Positions 8,558 through 18,661 of a stretch of DNA of 64,000 bases are shown here, one piece after another. A program made the translations under genes and the position numbers. Each line of letters starts with the position of its first letter. Within the stretch, counting starts at the first letter, position 1. The notes below the pieces were generated by a model. That model searched no databases. It saw only the letters and a program-made list of their open reading frames with translations, and had not been told where the DNA came from. The DNA lies in contig NZ_FWXK01000001.1 in assembly GCF_900176325.1 (NCBI RefSeq), forward strand, positions 279,770-343,769, written 5' to 3'. The stretch is from Aerococcus suis. GTDB lineage: Bacteria > Bacillota > Bacilli > Lactobacillales > Aerococcaceae.

Positions 8558-9994
8558 TTACTTACGATATTTATTAATATAATGCTTGGCGAAACTACCA
8601 AAATAATACACCCATTGATTATCTGAAAGCTGACTAAGTCTTCCTTCATTTGGATTAATCGGAATATCTAATAATTCCGGCCAATTTTTATCAATAATCT
8701 GCTTGTGGATTGCTTTCTTCACACGAACAGATCTTGGAATACTCAACCATAGTTCAATTAAATAGCGAGAATTAAAAATATACAATGGATGGGTATAATA
8801 GTCATAATTCACAGCATTGTTCGTAAACCAACGTCCCCATCGATTTTCCCAGAAAAACAGGTCAAATAGTGACAGATTATTTTGAGACGTTGCTTTGGCA
8901 TCGCGAACCCAAGATTTAATCGCTTGTTTACTTTCTACCGAATAATTATGACTTTTAGTTACAAAATATTGAGGCGTTGCCAATTTTTCAGGTAAATTTT
9001 GACCAAAGTTACTTTTAGCTAAAGGAATAATATCCCCAGTAATAAATGCCCGATTTTTTAGTTCGCTATGCTTAAATGTGTAGGCATTTTCTAAAATACG
9101 TTGATTCACTTGTCCAGGCAATATTGCTTCAATTTTTTTCAATTCTTCAGCAGGCAAATGTTTTCTTGGCAATTTATAGTATGGCATATCATATTTTTCA
9201 CTTACCATTTGTGGAACATAGACATCAGGTGTTTCATCAGTAAAACTTTCATGAATATACGTGTACAAAGCAACATTTTCTCGATTTTTGAAGAACGATA
9301 ACACTAGCCGGCTATCCAATCCTGAAGTTAACGCTAAGGCTAAGTCATATTGCTCTTCCATTTGATCAATCACTCGGTTAACAATCGTAATGGTTTCATC
9401 GACCACTTCTGAAAGTTGACGCTTCGGTAAATCTTGAGAAGGAAAGTAACGGATACTCCCTTGCTTATCCCAATCTAAATAATGATTAGGAATAACAACT
9501 TTCACTTTGTCATACATCGTCATATCATACGGCATTGGTTGCTGTTGTTCCATCGCTTGTTCCCGCACTTTTTGGGCAATATTTGAAATAGGTAAATTTA
9601 ATCTTTTTCCCAATTCAGAAGCACTTGAGGCAGCCATGGGTTGATTTTTAACAATACTATAATAAATAGGGATTGTCCCCGTTGCATCACCAATAAGCCG
9701 TATCCCTTCATCCGATGTATAACTGATGACAAGATAACGTCCAACTAAATATTGTAATTCAGATAACAGCTTATCAAAAGTTTCTTGTTTCGCTAAATTT
9801 CTAACAAGATTTTCTAATGATTGACTAGGTTGTCTAAAATCTAAATACTCCCCAAATAGAATAATTTCACGCCCATCTTGTTTATCATCAGAGTAACAGG
9901 ATTGATTCGTTTGAAAATAACAATTACCGATGTTTACTTGATGACGAAAGCCGCTCCCTTCTCTTCTACTCAGAATATACGTCGTGTCCATCAT
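8558..9994 (-). CDS. Asparagine-synthetase-like amidotransferase of polysaccharide locus, 478 aa
   Basis: The protein has the two-domain layout of AsnB-type enzymes. The degenerate N-terminal half (about 1-190) keeps the GDATGTIPIYY segment (102-112). The synthetase half carries the ATP-pyrophosphatase loop LTSGLDSRL (222-230). The N-terminus begins MMDTTYILS and lacks the cysteine at position 2 that hydrolyses glutamine, so the glutaminase site should be dead. Such homologues occur in surface-polysaccharide clusters and are thought to amidate or otherwise activate carboxyl groups. A UDP-sugar dehydrogenase that would make a uronic acid lies in the same locus, so uronamide formation is my inference. 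Two adjacent ATGs (9994 and 9991) are equally possible starts. Confidence 0.75.
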   Translation of the reverse strand: MMDTTYILSRREGSGFRHQVNIGNCYFQTNQSCYSDDKQDGREIILFGEYLDFRQPSQSLENLVRNLAKQETFDKLLSELQYLVGRYLVISYTSDEGIRLIGDATGTIPIYYSIVKNQPMAASSASELGKRLNLPISNIAQKVREQAMEQQQPMPYDMTMYDKVKVVIPNHYLDWDKQGSIRYFPSQDLPKRQLSEVVDETITIVNRVIDQMEEQYDLALALTSGLDSRLVLSFFKNRENVALYTYIHESFTDETPDVYVPQMVSEKYDMPYYKLPRKHLPAEELKKIEAILPGQVNQRILENAYTFKHSELKNRAFITGDIIPLAKSNFGQNLPEKLATPQYFVTKSHNYSVESKQAIKSWVRDAKATSQNNLSLFDLFFWENRWGRWFTNNAVNYDYYTHPLYIFNSRYLIELWLSIPRSVRVKKAIHKQIIDKNWPELLDIPINPNEGRLSQLSDNQWVYYFGSFAKHYINKYRK

Positions 9995-10012
9995 TCCAAC
10001 TCCTCATATTAT

Positions 10013-10774
10013 TTATAGCCGTCGTTTGATTGCATGGAAAACATATTGCGTAAAATAATAACTAGCTTCCCATAATGGTAACTCTTCAATTTGATGATAA
10101 GTATGCCAAGTGCGTTTTAACGCCCCCAACCGATTGCTTGAAATGGATCCTGGCACTTGGCGATAAAAATTCAACACTTCTTTTAATCCATAAGCTTTAA
10201 TCTGATACTTCCGCATTAGCATTAACCATGTGGCGGTATCTTGTCCTTTTCGAACTAAAGGCATATGGAAATTTCCTATTTGTTTACGATCAATCATCAC
10301 CGTTGAACAAGCAATAGCCGTATTTTTTAATAACCCATGATAATCAAGTGACAATGGAATATTGGCACTTGGTTTTATCAATTCTCCAGAAAGATTAATA
10401 AACGCAAAGTCAGTATATGAAAAGGCTAATTGTGCAGTTTGCATGAATTCTACTTGTTTGGCTAATTTAGTGATTGCCCAAACATCATCACTATCGATAA
10501 AAGCAATGTAGTCACCATTTGCTTTATCTAATCCCACATTTCGAGCGACTGCTGCTCCCCTATTTTCACTTAACGAGATTAATTTAATTCGTGGGTCATT
10601 TTTTGAGAAATCTTTAATCACTTCAGCACTATTATCTGAAGAACAATCATCAATCAATAAATGTTCCCAATTAGTATATGTCTGTTCCAATACTGATTGC
10701 ATTGTTTCAACAATCAATTTTTCCGCATTATATACAGGGGTAATTATTGAAACAACTGGTTGCTGCTCTGTCAT
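10013..10774 (-). CDS. Family 2 glycosyltransferase, 253 aa
   Basis: A GT-A fold inverting glycosyltransferase, cytoplasmic face. The N-terminal PVVSIITPVYNAEKLI, the LLIDDCSSDNS nucleotide-binding acidic motif (39-49), ENRGAAVARNVG (70-81) and the DXD-type IDSDD (93-97) are all present. There is no membrane segment. It probably adds one sugar to the lipid-linked repeat unit; donor and acceptor cannot be predicted. It lies in the middle of the polysaccharide operon with a GGAG ribosome site. Confidence 0.88.
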   Translation of the reverse strand: MTEQQPVVSIITPVYNAEKLIVETMQSVLEQTYTNWEHLLIDDCSSDNSAEVIKDFSKNDPRIKLISLSENRGAAVARNVGLDKANGDYIAFIDSDDVWAITKLAKQVEFMQTAQLAFSYTDFAFINLSGELIKPSANIPLSLDYHGLLKNTAIACSTVMIDRKQIGNFHMPLVRKGQDTATWLMLMRKYQIKAYGLKEVLNFYRQVPGSISSNRLGALKRTWHTYHQIEELPLWEASYYFTQYVFHAIKRRL

Positions 10775-10785
10775 ACTATCGCTCC

Positions 10786-11865
10786 TTAATAGATATGAAT
10801 AATTTTAACTGTTAAATGATAAAGTTTAGCAAGTTGATGTTGTTTTTTAAACCATTTTTTAGATGTTTGCCCTGATTGAATAAATAATGTGACCTCATCT
10901 GGATGTTCACTAACTTCAGCCAATGTGGATTCTTTAATTGATAATTTCGCATCATCACTATTAAAGGCTTCTTCACTCAATAAGACACGGTTAAGTTCTT
11001 GTGGATAGTTAGCAATCTCAGCAATTTCTGCTGTTGATTCTTTTTTACGATTTAATAAGTAATGATAATCCTCAAAATCCCAAGCATAATCAAACGCGTA
11101 AGTAATTTTTGAGCTAAATAGATGAATAACAAATAAAATCGCAATGACAATAAACGTACCAAGAATAAAACCTAGCACACCGTACATCACGTAACTTGAT
11201 AAACTAGGAGCTAATTGGAACGTTCCTAACGTCGCTTGTGTTGGTACTTTATCTAATGAATCTTCAGGAAGGTTTTCGCCAATCTCCACTTCTGTTAACG
11301 GCGTTAATTGGAAGGTTTCCAAGAAAGGCACATCATTATTTTCTAAAATTTCTAAATAAGCTTTAGCTACCTTTAAATTATCTTCGGCTGTTTTTCCAAC
11401 CATAACACGTAACGTAATTTCATCAGTTGATGTATTACGGAGAGCCGCTACTCCACCTCTGAAATCTGATGTTTTTTCGAAACCAATATTTTCTTCTGCA
11501 TCTAAAGTATCTGAGATTTCAACACCTGTTTTATCTTCTACTTCTTTAACAATATCATCTCTTGTTAAATATTCATCAATAACAAATGAATTGTCCAGTA
11601 AATCACTATCTTTTTCACTCATAGCAATAAACGAAAATTCGGCAGGTTCTTGCTCATAAACTTCTGATAATAAATCATAGCTTTCTTGAACTTTTTCCTT
11701 CGTGATTTCTTCATTTGTTTTAAAATAGACATCTTCAACACGTTGATTTAATAAAAAACGAATGCCAATGGTCACTAAAGCCATAGCTAAAGCACCAATT
11801 AATATTTTCCAAATATTATCTTTAATAAATCGCCATAATTCTGCAATTAATGTGACCAAACTCAT
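10786..11865 (-). CDS. Wzz-like chain-length membrane protein, 359 aa
   Basis: The topology is that of polysaccharide co-polymerases: membrane segments at about 19-38 and 225-250 flank an extracellular domain of roughly 185 residues with acidic helices. A cytoplasmic tail of about 105 residues follows. Overall similarity to the Wzz/CpsC family is by layout and context more than by motif. No tyrosine-kinase partner (CpsD) is in the locus, and the tail has no Walker A motif. The start overlaps the stop of the Wzy-like gene by 4 bases (ATGA), so translation is coupled. Confidence 0.65.
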   Translation of the reverse strand: MSLVTLIAELWRFIKDNIWKILIGALAMALVTIGIRFLLNQRVEDVYFKTNEEITKEKVQESYDLLSEVYEQEPAEFSFIAMSEKDSDLLDNSFVIDEYLTRDDIVKEVEDKTGVEISDTLDAEENIGFEKTSDFRGGVAALRNTSTDEITLRVMVGKTAEDNLKVAKAYLEILENNDVPFLETFQLTPLTEVEIGENLPEDSLDKVPTQATLGTFQLAPSLSSYVMYGVLGFILGTFIVIAILFVIHLFSSKITYAFDYAWDFEDYHYLLNRKKESTAEIAEIANYPQELNRVLLSEEAFNSDDAKLSIKESTLAEVSEHPDEVTLFIQSGQTSKKWFKKQHQLAKLYHLTVKIIHIY

Positions 11866-13145
11866 GCTTTGTCTCCTTTTAAAATAAACCGATCTTCCAT
11901 AATATTAATATAAGCAAATATTAAGCCAAAAAATACCCAATGCCATTCAATTAGCATATTATTTGCGCTCGTTAAACTAGCAGCAATAAATATAAGCATA
12001 AATGCGATTAACGCATTTGTTGTCCCTAGAAATTGCTTATCTTCAACTTTTCGCAATTGAAATAAGCGATAAATACTCATAATATAAGCTGAAATATACG
12101 CAATAAAAACAAATATACCATAATTAACTAACACTTCTAACCACCAATTATGTAAGTTGAAGACATAGTTCAGAGGTAACTGGGCAAAATTTTCCAACCA
12201 ATATTGTGACTGGCCAGCACCAATTCCAATCCCAAATGTTTGGGCACTAAATCCTAAACCTAAACGAATCATATTGACGCGTGCAATGTCACCGGAGATA
12301 CGCTCTGTTTTATCGATGATTAATAATTGATCAAATTTTCCTAAAAAGCCCGGTTGAATAATAGCTAATGCGCAGATGCCAAGGACCCCTAATCCTATCA
12401 GGGTATAGATATGGGGTTTACGTAAATCAATTTTAAAACGCAAAACAAATATTAAGGCAAAAAATACAACTAGCATCAATAATGAGAGCCTTGAATCCGT
12501 CATATAGATTTGGAATCCTGCTCCTAAGCTCGCTAGTATAACAATTCCTTTAAAGAGAACATGACGGGTACGCGTATACAGAATAGAATTAACTGCCAAA
12601 TAGGCTAGTAACATAGTGGCATAATCATTTTGATTTTCAAAAATCGTAACCGGCATTCGTGTTAACGGTTGGCTAGCAAATGTTCCGTACCTATCTAATT
12701 TCCCAACATCTGCAAATAAGTAATGATTCGTCAACAACTCACTAAATCCTAAAAGTAAGAGCAGTGTCATCATTACCCAGACACCTTTAACTAAAATTTG
12801 CCAATCATCCATCGTACGTGTTCCCATAAAAATGGCGATAATAGCCAAAATTCCAACAGTTAGCAAGAAAAGCCCACGTATCCAGGAAATCAAATCAATC
12901 GCCCATAAAATAGAGATAGCTCCCCAAAATAACCAAAAGATAAACACACCAATAATGACATGAGCATATTTATGTCGATTGAAAATTACAGGCGAATTCC
13001 CCTGTCTTAAAAGGTACGCTAAGATAGGAATCATTGCAAGAACCATCACACGATACAAACTCAACTGAAAAGCGGGAGTCGGTATAGCCAAAAATTCAGT
13101 CCCCAAAAAAACTGACATAACCAGTAACAATAACACGTTTCTCAT
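11862..13145 (-). CDS. O-antigen ligase/polymerase-like membrane protein (Wzy type), 427 aa
   Basis: About 10-12 membrane helices and one larger extracellular loop near residues 295-330 (IGIGAGQSQYWLENF...LHNWWLEVLVNYG). The loop HNWWLE and the preceding GxGxGQ pattern are characteristic of the Wzy_C/WaaL ligase family, where the histidine is important. In a Wzx/Wzy locus of a Gram-positive cell this is most likely the repeat-unit polymerase. Both ends overlap neighbouring genes by 4 bases, which shows tight operon coupling. Confidence 0.82.
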   Translation of the reverse strand: MRNVLLLLVMSVFLGTEFLAIPTPAFQLSLYRVMVLAMIPILAYLLRQGNSPVIFNRHKYAHVIIGVFIFWLFWGAISILWAIDLISWIRGLFLLTVGILAIIAIFMGTRTMDDWQILVKGVWVMMTLLLLLGFSELLTNHYLFADVGKLDRYGTFASQPLTRMPVTIFENQNDYATMLLAYLAVNSILYTRTRHVLFKGIVILASLGAGFQIYMTDSRLSLLMLVVFFALIFVLRFKIDLRKPHIYTLIGLGVLGICALAIIQPGFLGKFDQLLIIDKTERISGDIARVNMIRLGLGFSAQTFGIGIGAGQSQYWLENFAQLPLNYVFNLHNWWLEVLVNYGIFVFIAYISAYIMSIYRLFQLRKVEDKQFLGTTNALIAFMLIFIAASLTSANNMLIEWHWVFFGLIFAYINIMEDRFILKGDKA

Positions 13146-14302
13146 TGTCGAGCGACTCCCGGTATGCCCAATTCTTTAGTGAAGAAATCAACATATATTT
13201 CCCCAGCCGCAGTGTTAGTGTAACCAACCTTTTCAAGAATCGCTAACCTTTCTTGTTGCTTTGGAATCGTCTTTTGAGATAGTGACAATAAGGCTTTAGC
13301 CCAAATATCATTCTCTTCATCTAATGACAAGGCCTCGACCAACCCCATTCCAAAATCAACTTCAGTTGTAATAGTATCTGCCATTAAAATAGGAATACCT
13401 GCTGCTTGTGTTTCAACGACTGTAGTCGGTAACCCTTCTGCTAATGATGGTAATATGGCAATGTCTAACACCGGTAATATAGAGACAATAGGCGCTACTC
13501 GTCCAGTAAAAATGACATTATCTTCTAAATCTAATTCAGCCACTTTATTCTTTAATTCCTCTTCTAAAGGACCGGAACCAATTATCAAACACTTAAACGC
13601 TGCATTTAAGCGTTTCAACTCTGCTAACACATGCAATGTTTTCTGATGATTTTTGATGATATTAAGACGACCGATATGTCCGATAACCAAATCTCCAGGT
13701 TGAATATTGTAATCTGCTTTTATTTTTTGGGATATTGCTTGAGCTTCTTGATTGGACCAATTATAGAGCGTCTCATCGATACTATTGGGTAAAATTTTAC
13801 CAGTTGTTCCTTTGCCAAATATTGCTTGAATCGCTTCCCGACCACATCCGATAGGTTTAGTCGACGCATAGGTATTTATTTTTTGATTCATTTTTTGCTG
13901 CGTTTTAACAAAATGATGCATCCCACCTTCTTTTATATAATGAGCATGAACATAGAATTTTGCATCAGTATATTTTTTCGCTAAACGATAAAAAGGCATC
14001 ATCCGATACCCTTGAATATGGCAATGAACGATTTCATATGCCTCTGATTGCATAGCAAACTTCACTTCTTGTTGGAATGTTTCCCAGCCATATTTTTTCG
14101 GATTAGACATCGAATAAATATGGCCCCCTGTTTGCTCTATTGCTGAGGTAAATTCGTCATTACACTCATCAAATGTTAAAATATCAAATTGAACATTAAA
14201 ACGTGGCATTTCTTTCGCTTTGTTCATAATAAACGAAGAAATCCCACCACCAAATCCACTCATAATATGTAATATTTGAAGTGGTTTATTTAAGGTACTC
14301 AT
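13142..14302 (-). CDS. Family 4 glycosyltransferase, 386 aa
   Basis: A GT-B retaining glycosyltransferase. The N-terminal domain has the glycine-rich HIMSGFGGGISSF loop, and the C-terminal domain has GHIGRLNIIKNH and the EX7E pair in PSLAEGLPTTVVETQAAG. It is the first gene of the minus-strand polysaccharide operon and probably starts or extends the repeat unit on undecaprenyl phosphate. An extended -10 promoter lies about 45 bases upstream. The sugar specificity is unknown. Confidence 0.88.
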   Translation of the reverse strand: MSTLNKPLQILHIMSGFGGGISSFIMNKAKEMPRFNVQFDILTFDECNDEFTSAIEQTGGHIYSMSNPKKYGWETFQQEVKFAMQSEAYEIVHCHIQGYRMMPFYRLAKKYTDAKFYVHAHYIKEGGMHHFVKTQQKMNQKINTYASTKPIGCGREAIQAIFGKGTTGKILPNSIDETLYNWSNQEAQAISQKIKADYNIQPGDLVIGHIGRLNIIKNHQKTLHVLAELKRLNAAFKCLIIGSGPLEEELKNKVAELDLEDNVIFTGRVAPIVSILPVLDIAILPSLAEGLPTTVVETQAAGIPILMADTITTEVDFGMGLVEALSLDEENDIWAKALLSLSQKTIPKQQERLAILEKVGYTNTAAGEIYVDFFTKELGIPGVARQ

Positions 14303-14345
14303 AATCTAACCCCTAACCATTTTATATTGAAAAATTTCATCCAAT

Positions 14346-14354
14346 ATTATAGCA
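14346..14354 (-). promoter_or_regulatory. Extended -10 promoter of the polysaccharide operon
   Basis: The minus strand reads TGCTATAAT, a perfect extended -10 element, 44 bases before the first ATG. The -35 region is poor, as is common with TGn promoters. Confidence 0.55.
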
Positions 14355-14428
14355 TACAAGGTACAATATGAGTACCTAAGAAAGTCTTAAGTCATAAGGA
14401 CTCAACTCTAGAGGAAGAAGGAAGCTTC

Positions 14429-15538
14429 ATGAAAGTTTTACATATTTGTTCTTATTTTTCGACATCACCAATTTTTAAACAATTATTTGATCGCCAAATT
14501 GATCACGATATAGATATCGATGTCTATGTTCCAATTGCGCACGAATACCCTAGTGACCGGATTGCTGCTAGTGGAAACTATACAACGATGGCGCGAACTC
14601 ATCATCAAAATGACCGTTTGTTCTTTCATTATAAACATCATAAAATTTTTCATCATCTCAAAAAACAATTTAATTTTTCTGAGTACGACTTAATCCACGC
14701 CCACTCGTTATTTTCGAATGGTTGGTTAGCTTATCGTCTGCATAAAATGTATGGTATTCCTTATATGGTAGCCGTTCGTAGTGCCGATATTGAAACATTC
14801 TTCAAAAAAGCCAAATGGTTATGGCCAATTGGAATGAACATTTTACGTCATGCAGAGAAAGTTATCTTTATTTCACAAAATTCATATAATGAAACGTTCC
14901 AAAAATATATTCCACCTCGTATGCAAAAGACATTAAAAGCAAAAACAGAGGTTATCGCCAATGGAATTGATAACTTCTGGCATGAGCATCGGGTAGACCA
15001 ACCACATCGTGAACCGCATCGTCCATTACGTTTAATTGCAACAGGTAAATTGATTAAAGCCAAACGATTAGAAACATTAGCCCAAAATGTTGAACAATTG
15101 AATCAGACCATTCCAGCCAAATTAGAAATTGTCGGACCAAATTGGGAAGATAGTATTGAAGAAAACTTAAAAAGCTATCCTCATACAACTTATTTAGGAG
15201 CTAAAAATAAAGAAGAACTCGTTGATTTATATCGTCAAGCAGATATTTTTACTTTACTTTCCTACCCTGAGACGTTCGGTTTAGTTTATGTTGAAGCCAT
15301 GAGTCAAGGATTGCCAGTTGTTTATACTCAAAATGAAGGATTCGATAGTTTCTTCCCTGACTATACTGTGGGCATTGGTATTCCAAGAAATGACACTGCT
15401 GCTTTCATTTCTGGTATTCAACATATTCTAACGGATTACTCTCATATTAGTGAAACAGCTATTGTTAAGAGCCAACTTTTCCAATGGGATGATATCGTTA
15501 AAAAATATCTTGCCATTTATGATACTATCGTTAACTAA
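14429..15538 (+). CDS. Family 4 glycosyltransferase, 369 aa
   Basis: A second GT-B glycosyltransferase, divergent from the operon above. The acceptor domain contains HAHSLFSNGWLAYRL and the donor domain RLIATGKLIKAKR and the EX7E pair in SYPETFGLVYVEAMSQG. GAAGAAGGAAG precedes the ATG. It is followed by a UDP-sugar dehydrogenase gene on the same strand, which suggests that it could use a uronic-acid donor, but that is inference from position only. Confidence 0.87.
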   Translation: MKVLHICSYFSTSPIFKQLFDRQIDHDIDIDVYVPIAHEYPSDRIAASGNYTTMARTHHQNDRLFFHYKHHKIFHHLKKQFNFSEYDLIHAHSLFSNGWLAYRLHKMYGIPYMVAVRSADIETFFKKAKWLWPIGMNILRHAEKVIFISQNSYNETFQKYIPPRMQKTLKAKTEVIANGIDNFWHEHRVDQPHREPHRPLRLIATGKLIKAKRLETLAQNVEQLNQTIPAKLEIVGPNWEDSIEENLKSYPHTTYLGAKNKEELVDLYRQADIFTLLSYPETFGLVYVEAMSQGLPVVYTQNEGFDSFFPDYTVGIGIPRNDTAAFISGIQHILTDYSHISETAIVKSQLFQWDDIVKKYLAIYDTIVN

Positions 15539-15661
15539 TCAAACTTTGCTCAATTTTTAACAAATCTTAAGATGAATTTCGTGAGCTTTCACTAATTCTT
15601 AATGATTATATGGTATGATACTATTAATCATCAAGAATATATTTTTAAAGGAGTTAGAGAA

Positions 15662-16828
15662 ATGAAAATTGCAGTTTTAGGTGCAGGATACGTTGGTCTA
15701 TCTAACGCTATTTTACTTGCCCAACATCATAATGTCGTTCTAAATGAAATTATCGCTGAAAAAGTAGACATGATTAATGATAAGAAATCTCCTATCGTTG
15801 ACAAAGAAATTTCTGACTACTTAGCAAATAAAAACTTGGAATTAGTAGCGACAACTGATAAAGAAAAAACTTATGATGGCGTTGAATTTGTAATCATTGC
15901 GACGCCAACTAACTATGATGAAAAAACTAATTATTTTGATACCTCATCTGTTGAAGATGTTATCGAAGATGCACTAAAATATGCACCAAATGCGACAATT
16001 ATTATCAAATCAACCATTCCTGTCGGCTTTACAGAAGAGATGCAAGCGAAATATGATGCTGATAATATCATCTTCTCACCAGAATTCTTACGAGAAGGGC
16101 ATGCATTATACGATAATTTACATCCAAGTCGGATTATTGTCGGTGCAAAAAATGAAGCCGCTCAAACATTTGCTAATTTAATGGTTGAAGGGGCTTTAGA
16201 TGAAAATCCACCCGTATTATTAATGGATTCTACAGAAGCCGAAGCCACTAAATTATTTGCGAATACTTATTTAGCTGTTCGCGTATCATATTTCAATGAA
16301 CTTGATACTTTTGCTGAATCAAAAGGTTTAGATACGAAATCAATTATCGACGGTGTGGGACTTGATCCACGAATCGGTAATCACTACAATAACCCATCTT
16401 TTGGTTATGGTGGTTACTGCTTACCGAAAGATACCAAACAATTAGCTGCTAACTATAAAGATGTTCCCAATAATTTGATTCGTGCTGTAGTTAAATCAAA
16501 TGCAACACGTAAAAATTATATTGCAAATAAAATTATGGAAGATCACCCTGAAACGGTTGGAATTTATCGAATTACTATGAAATCTGGATCAGATAACTTC
16601 CGTCAATCGGCTGTTATTGACATCATGAAAATTTTACGTGGTGAAGGTGTCAATGTATTAGTTTACGAACCAACATTAAAAGATGATAGTATTGAAGGAT
16701 TCCAAGTCGAACACGACTTTAATACGTTCACAGAAAATAGTGATATTATTCTAGCTAATCGCCTAGAAGACGATTTATTATCCGTAAAAGATAAAGTATA
16801 TACTCGTGATTTATACCGGAATAACTAA
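15662..16828 (+). CDS. ugd: UDP-glucose 6-dehydrogenase family protein, 388 aa
   Basis: The enzyme oxidises a UDP-hexose to the uronic acid with two NAD. The NAD loop [11 protein letters not shown] (5-15), the SPEFLREG motif (139-146) and the active-site cysteine Cys253 in [10 protein letters not shown] are intact. An in-frame ATG 60 bases upstream exists, but AAAGGAG lies directly before the ATG at 15662 and the protein then begins MKIAVLGAG as in the family. The usual substrate is UDP-glucose; N-acetylated UDP-sugars are also used by relatives. It supplies uronic acid to the adjacent polysaccharide genes. Confidence 0.9.
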   Translation: MKIAVLGAGYVGLSNAILLAQHHNVVLNEIIAEKVDMINDKKSPIVDKEISDYLANKNLELVATTDKEKTYDGVEFVIIATPTNYDEKTNYFDTSSVEDVIEDALKYAPNATIIIKSTIPVGFTEEMQAKYDADNIIFSPEFLREGHALYDNLHPSRIIVGAKNEAAQTFANLMVEGALDENPPVLLMDSTEAEATKLFANTYLAVRVSYFNELDTFAESKGLDTKSIIDGVGLDPRIGNHYNNPSFGYGGYCLPKDTKQLAANYKDVPNNLIRAVVKSNATRKNYIANKIMEDHPETVGIYRITMKSGSDNFRQSAVIDIMKILRGEGVNVLVYEPTLKDDSIEGFQVEHDFNTFTENSDIILANRLEDDLLSVKDKVYTRDLYRNN

Positions 16829-16843
16829 TGAATAAACCAAAAA

Positions 16844-16874
16844 GGAGCACTGATTTTTTCAGTGCTCCCTTTTT
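16844..16874. terminator. Bidirectional terminator between ugd and purR
   Basis: A 10-bp perfect stem (16844-16853 with 16859-16868) is bounded by A and T runs on the two sides, between convergent genes. Confidence 0.85.
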
Positions 16875-16882
16875 ATTTTATA

Positions 16883-17713
16883 TTAATCATCTGACATATG
16901 CGCTAAAATACTTCCTGGTGCTAACTCAACAATTTCAGTATTATCTGCGCTTTTTTCGAGACGCATCAATGAATCAATTGGAAAATCCATTTCATGATTT
17001 TCCTGATGGACTTCACATAGAACACTTACACCGACGCATTCACTATTAAATTCTTTTAGCATCGCTAGCATTCCTGAAATCGTTCCACCGCCATTCATAA
17101 AGTCATCAATCAATAACACTTTAGAATGTTCGGCTAATGAACTTTTTGTTAATTCCATTTTTTCGACTCGCGGATTCCCTTTAGTGGCATAATTAATAGA
17201 TACCGTTGACCCTTCTGTCACTTTAGAATCTCGCCGTACCATAACAAACGGCACATTGAGATATAGAGCAGCCATCTGAGCAAGCGGAACCCCTTTAGTC
17301 GCCACGGTCATAATAGCATCTACTTCTTGATCAGCAAAGCGCGTCGCAATCACTTGTCCAATCAAACGTAAATACGTTGGATTCCCGATAATATCCGTTA
17401 AATAAAAATAGCCCCCTGGAAGCATACGCTCGGGGTTTTTTAAATAATCACATAAGTTTTGAATATGATTATAAGCGACTTGTTTAGACATTTTCGGAAT
17501 AAAACGAACGCCACCGGATACTCCCGCTACGGTTTCAATTAATCCTAAATCAGATTGAAGGAATTGACTTTTAATGATTCCTAAATCTTCTGAAATCGAT
17601 GACTTCGCTGATTGATAACGTTCAACGAAATCGGTTAATGGTGTCAGTTTATATGGATGATTAATTAAGTATTGCGTCATGTCAATGAGACGCTGACTAC
17701 GTTTATATTTCAT
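16883..17713 (-). CDS. purR: Purine operon repressor PurR
   Basis: A 276-residue regulator with a winged-helix N-terminus (about 1-70; KRSQRLIDMTQYLINHP) fused to a phosphoribosyltransferase-fold domain. The PRPP-binding motif VLLIDDFMNGGGT lies at 199-211. PRPP binding relieves or adjusts control of purine genes. The position downstream of ispE is conserved in Bacilli, although here about 5 kb of other genes separate them. AAGGAG precedes the ATG. Confidence 0.93.
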   Translation of the reverse strand: MKYKRSQRLIDMTQYLINHPYKLTPLTDFVERYQSAKSSISEDLGIIKSQFLQSDLGLIETVAGVSGGVRFIPKMSKQVAYNHIQNLCDYLKNPERMLPGGYFYLTDIIGNPTYLRLIGQVIATRFADQEVDAIMTVATKGVPLAQMAALYLNVPFVMVRRDSKVTEGSTVSINYATKGNPRVEKMELTKSSLAEHSKVLLIDDFMNGGGTISGMLAMLKEFNSECVGVSVLCEVHQENHEMDFPIDSLMRLEKSADNTEIVELAPGSILAHMSDD

Positions 17714-17810
17714 ATTTTAAAGGCTCCTTGTTCGATAGTGATTAAATTATAGCGTAATTTCCTAAATTAATAAACCTTATGCACAAAAATAATTCGTATT
17801 TAGGCAATAA

Positions 17811-17861
17811 AAACACCCTAAAGTTTATTTAACATCCGCTTTTATAAACTTTAGAGTGTTT
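17811..17861. terminator. Bidirectional-type hairpin between purR and the zinc permease
   Basis: A 17-bp near-perfect inverted repeat (17811-17827 with 17845-17861) closes the zinc transporter operon, whose last gene ends at 17864. Confidence 0.7.
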
Positions 17862-17863
17862 CT

Positions 17864-18661
17864 TTATTTCACTATTTTTAATACGATACTTTCAAGAATA
17901 AAAATAACAATAAAGATAGCCGTAATCGTTGCTCCTGGTGGCGTGTCAAAGAAATAACTAGTGACTAGTCCACCCCACATACCAATAAGGCCTACAATCG
18001 TAGCAACAATAATCACACCATCGAAATTTTTCATTAAACGCATCGCTATCGCAGATGGCATAATCATAATAGCAGAAACCAATAATGATCCAGCAATTGG
18101 CATAATAACAGAAATCGCTACCCCTGTAATCACAGAGAAAATAACCGACATCATTTGTGTCGGTAATCCTGCTGTGTAAGCTGTATCCTCATCAAATGAG
18201 AGCACATACAAAGGTTTTTTGAAAATTATATAGGTTAAAACTAATCCCACTGCTAATATGACTAATACCCACAGTTGCAATGACGAGATAGTCACAATCG
18301 ATCCAAATAAATAGGATTCAATTCCCGTTGAACTATTCACTTTAGTTAAAAGTAACAATGCTAGAGCCATTCCTCCAGACATCAACATCGCAACAGAAAT
18401 ATCGGAATAATCAGAATAAACTTTCCGTAAATATTCTAATAATACAGCGGCAATCGCCACAAATAAGATTGTTGATAACGTCGGATCTAAGCTAATTAAA
18501 TAACCAAATGCGACACCAGCTAATGAAATATGAGCTAACGTATCCGCCATCAAAGATTGCTTACGCAAAATAAGAAATATACCTAGAATGGGAGCTAATA
18601 CTGCGATGGCACCCCCAGCTATGAATGCCCGTTGCATGAACTCATACTGAAACATCGCCAT
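17864..18661 (-). CDS. Zinc/manganese ABC transporter permease (ZnuB/AdcB family)
   Basis: A 265-residue ABC-3 family permease with about 8 membrane helices. [20 protein letters not shown] at the N-terminus and [20 protein letters not shown] with its conserved His are family signatures. It pairs with the ATPase gene just upstream; the two overlap by 43 bases. The ATG at 18661 has AAGGAGG seven bases upstream. No substrate-binding lipoprotein gene is adjacent, so the system must borrow one encoded elsewhere. The Zur-type operator upstream points to zinc rather than manganese. Confidence 0.88.
   Translation of the reverse strand: MAMFQYEFMQRAFIAGGAIAVLAPILGIFLILRKQSLMADTLAHISLAGVAFGYLISLDPTLSTILFVAIAAVLLEYLRKVYSDYSDISVAMLMSGGMALALLLLTKVNSSTGIESYLFGSIVTISSLQLWVLVILAVGLVLTYIIFKKPLYVLSFDEDTAYTAGLPTQMMSVIFSVITGVAISVIMPIAGSLLVSAIMIMPSAIAMRLMKNFDGVIIVATIVGLIGMWGGLVTSYFFDTPPGATITAIFIVIFILESIVLKIVK

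Noticed and set aside
8363-8626. An 87-codon plus-strand reading frame across the tRNA
   Set aside because: It overlaps a clear tRNA gene and the ends of two real genes on the other strand, has no ribosome site and encodes no recognisable protein.
16828-17049. A 73-codon plus-strand frame after ugd
   Set aside because: It overlaps the terminator and then lies antisense inside purR; it has no ribosome site of its own.
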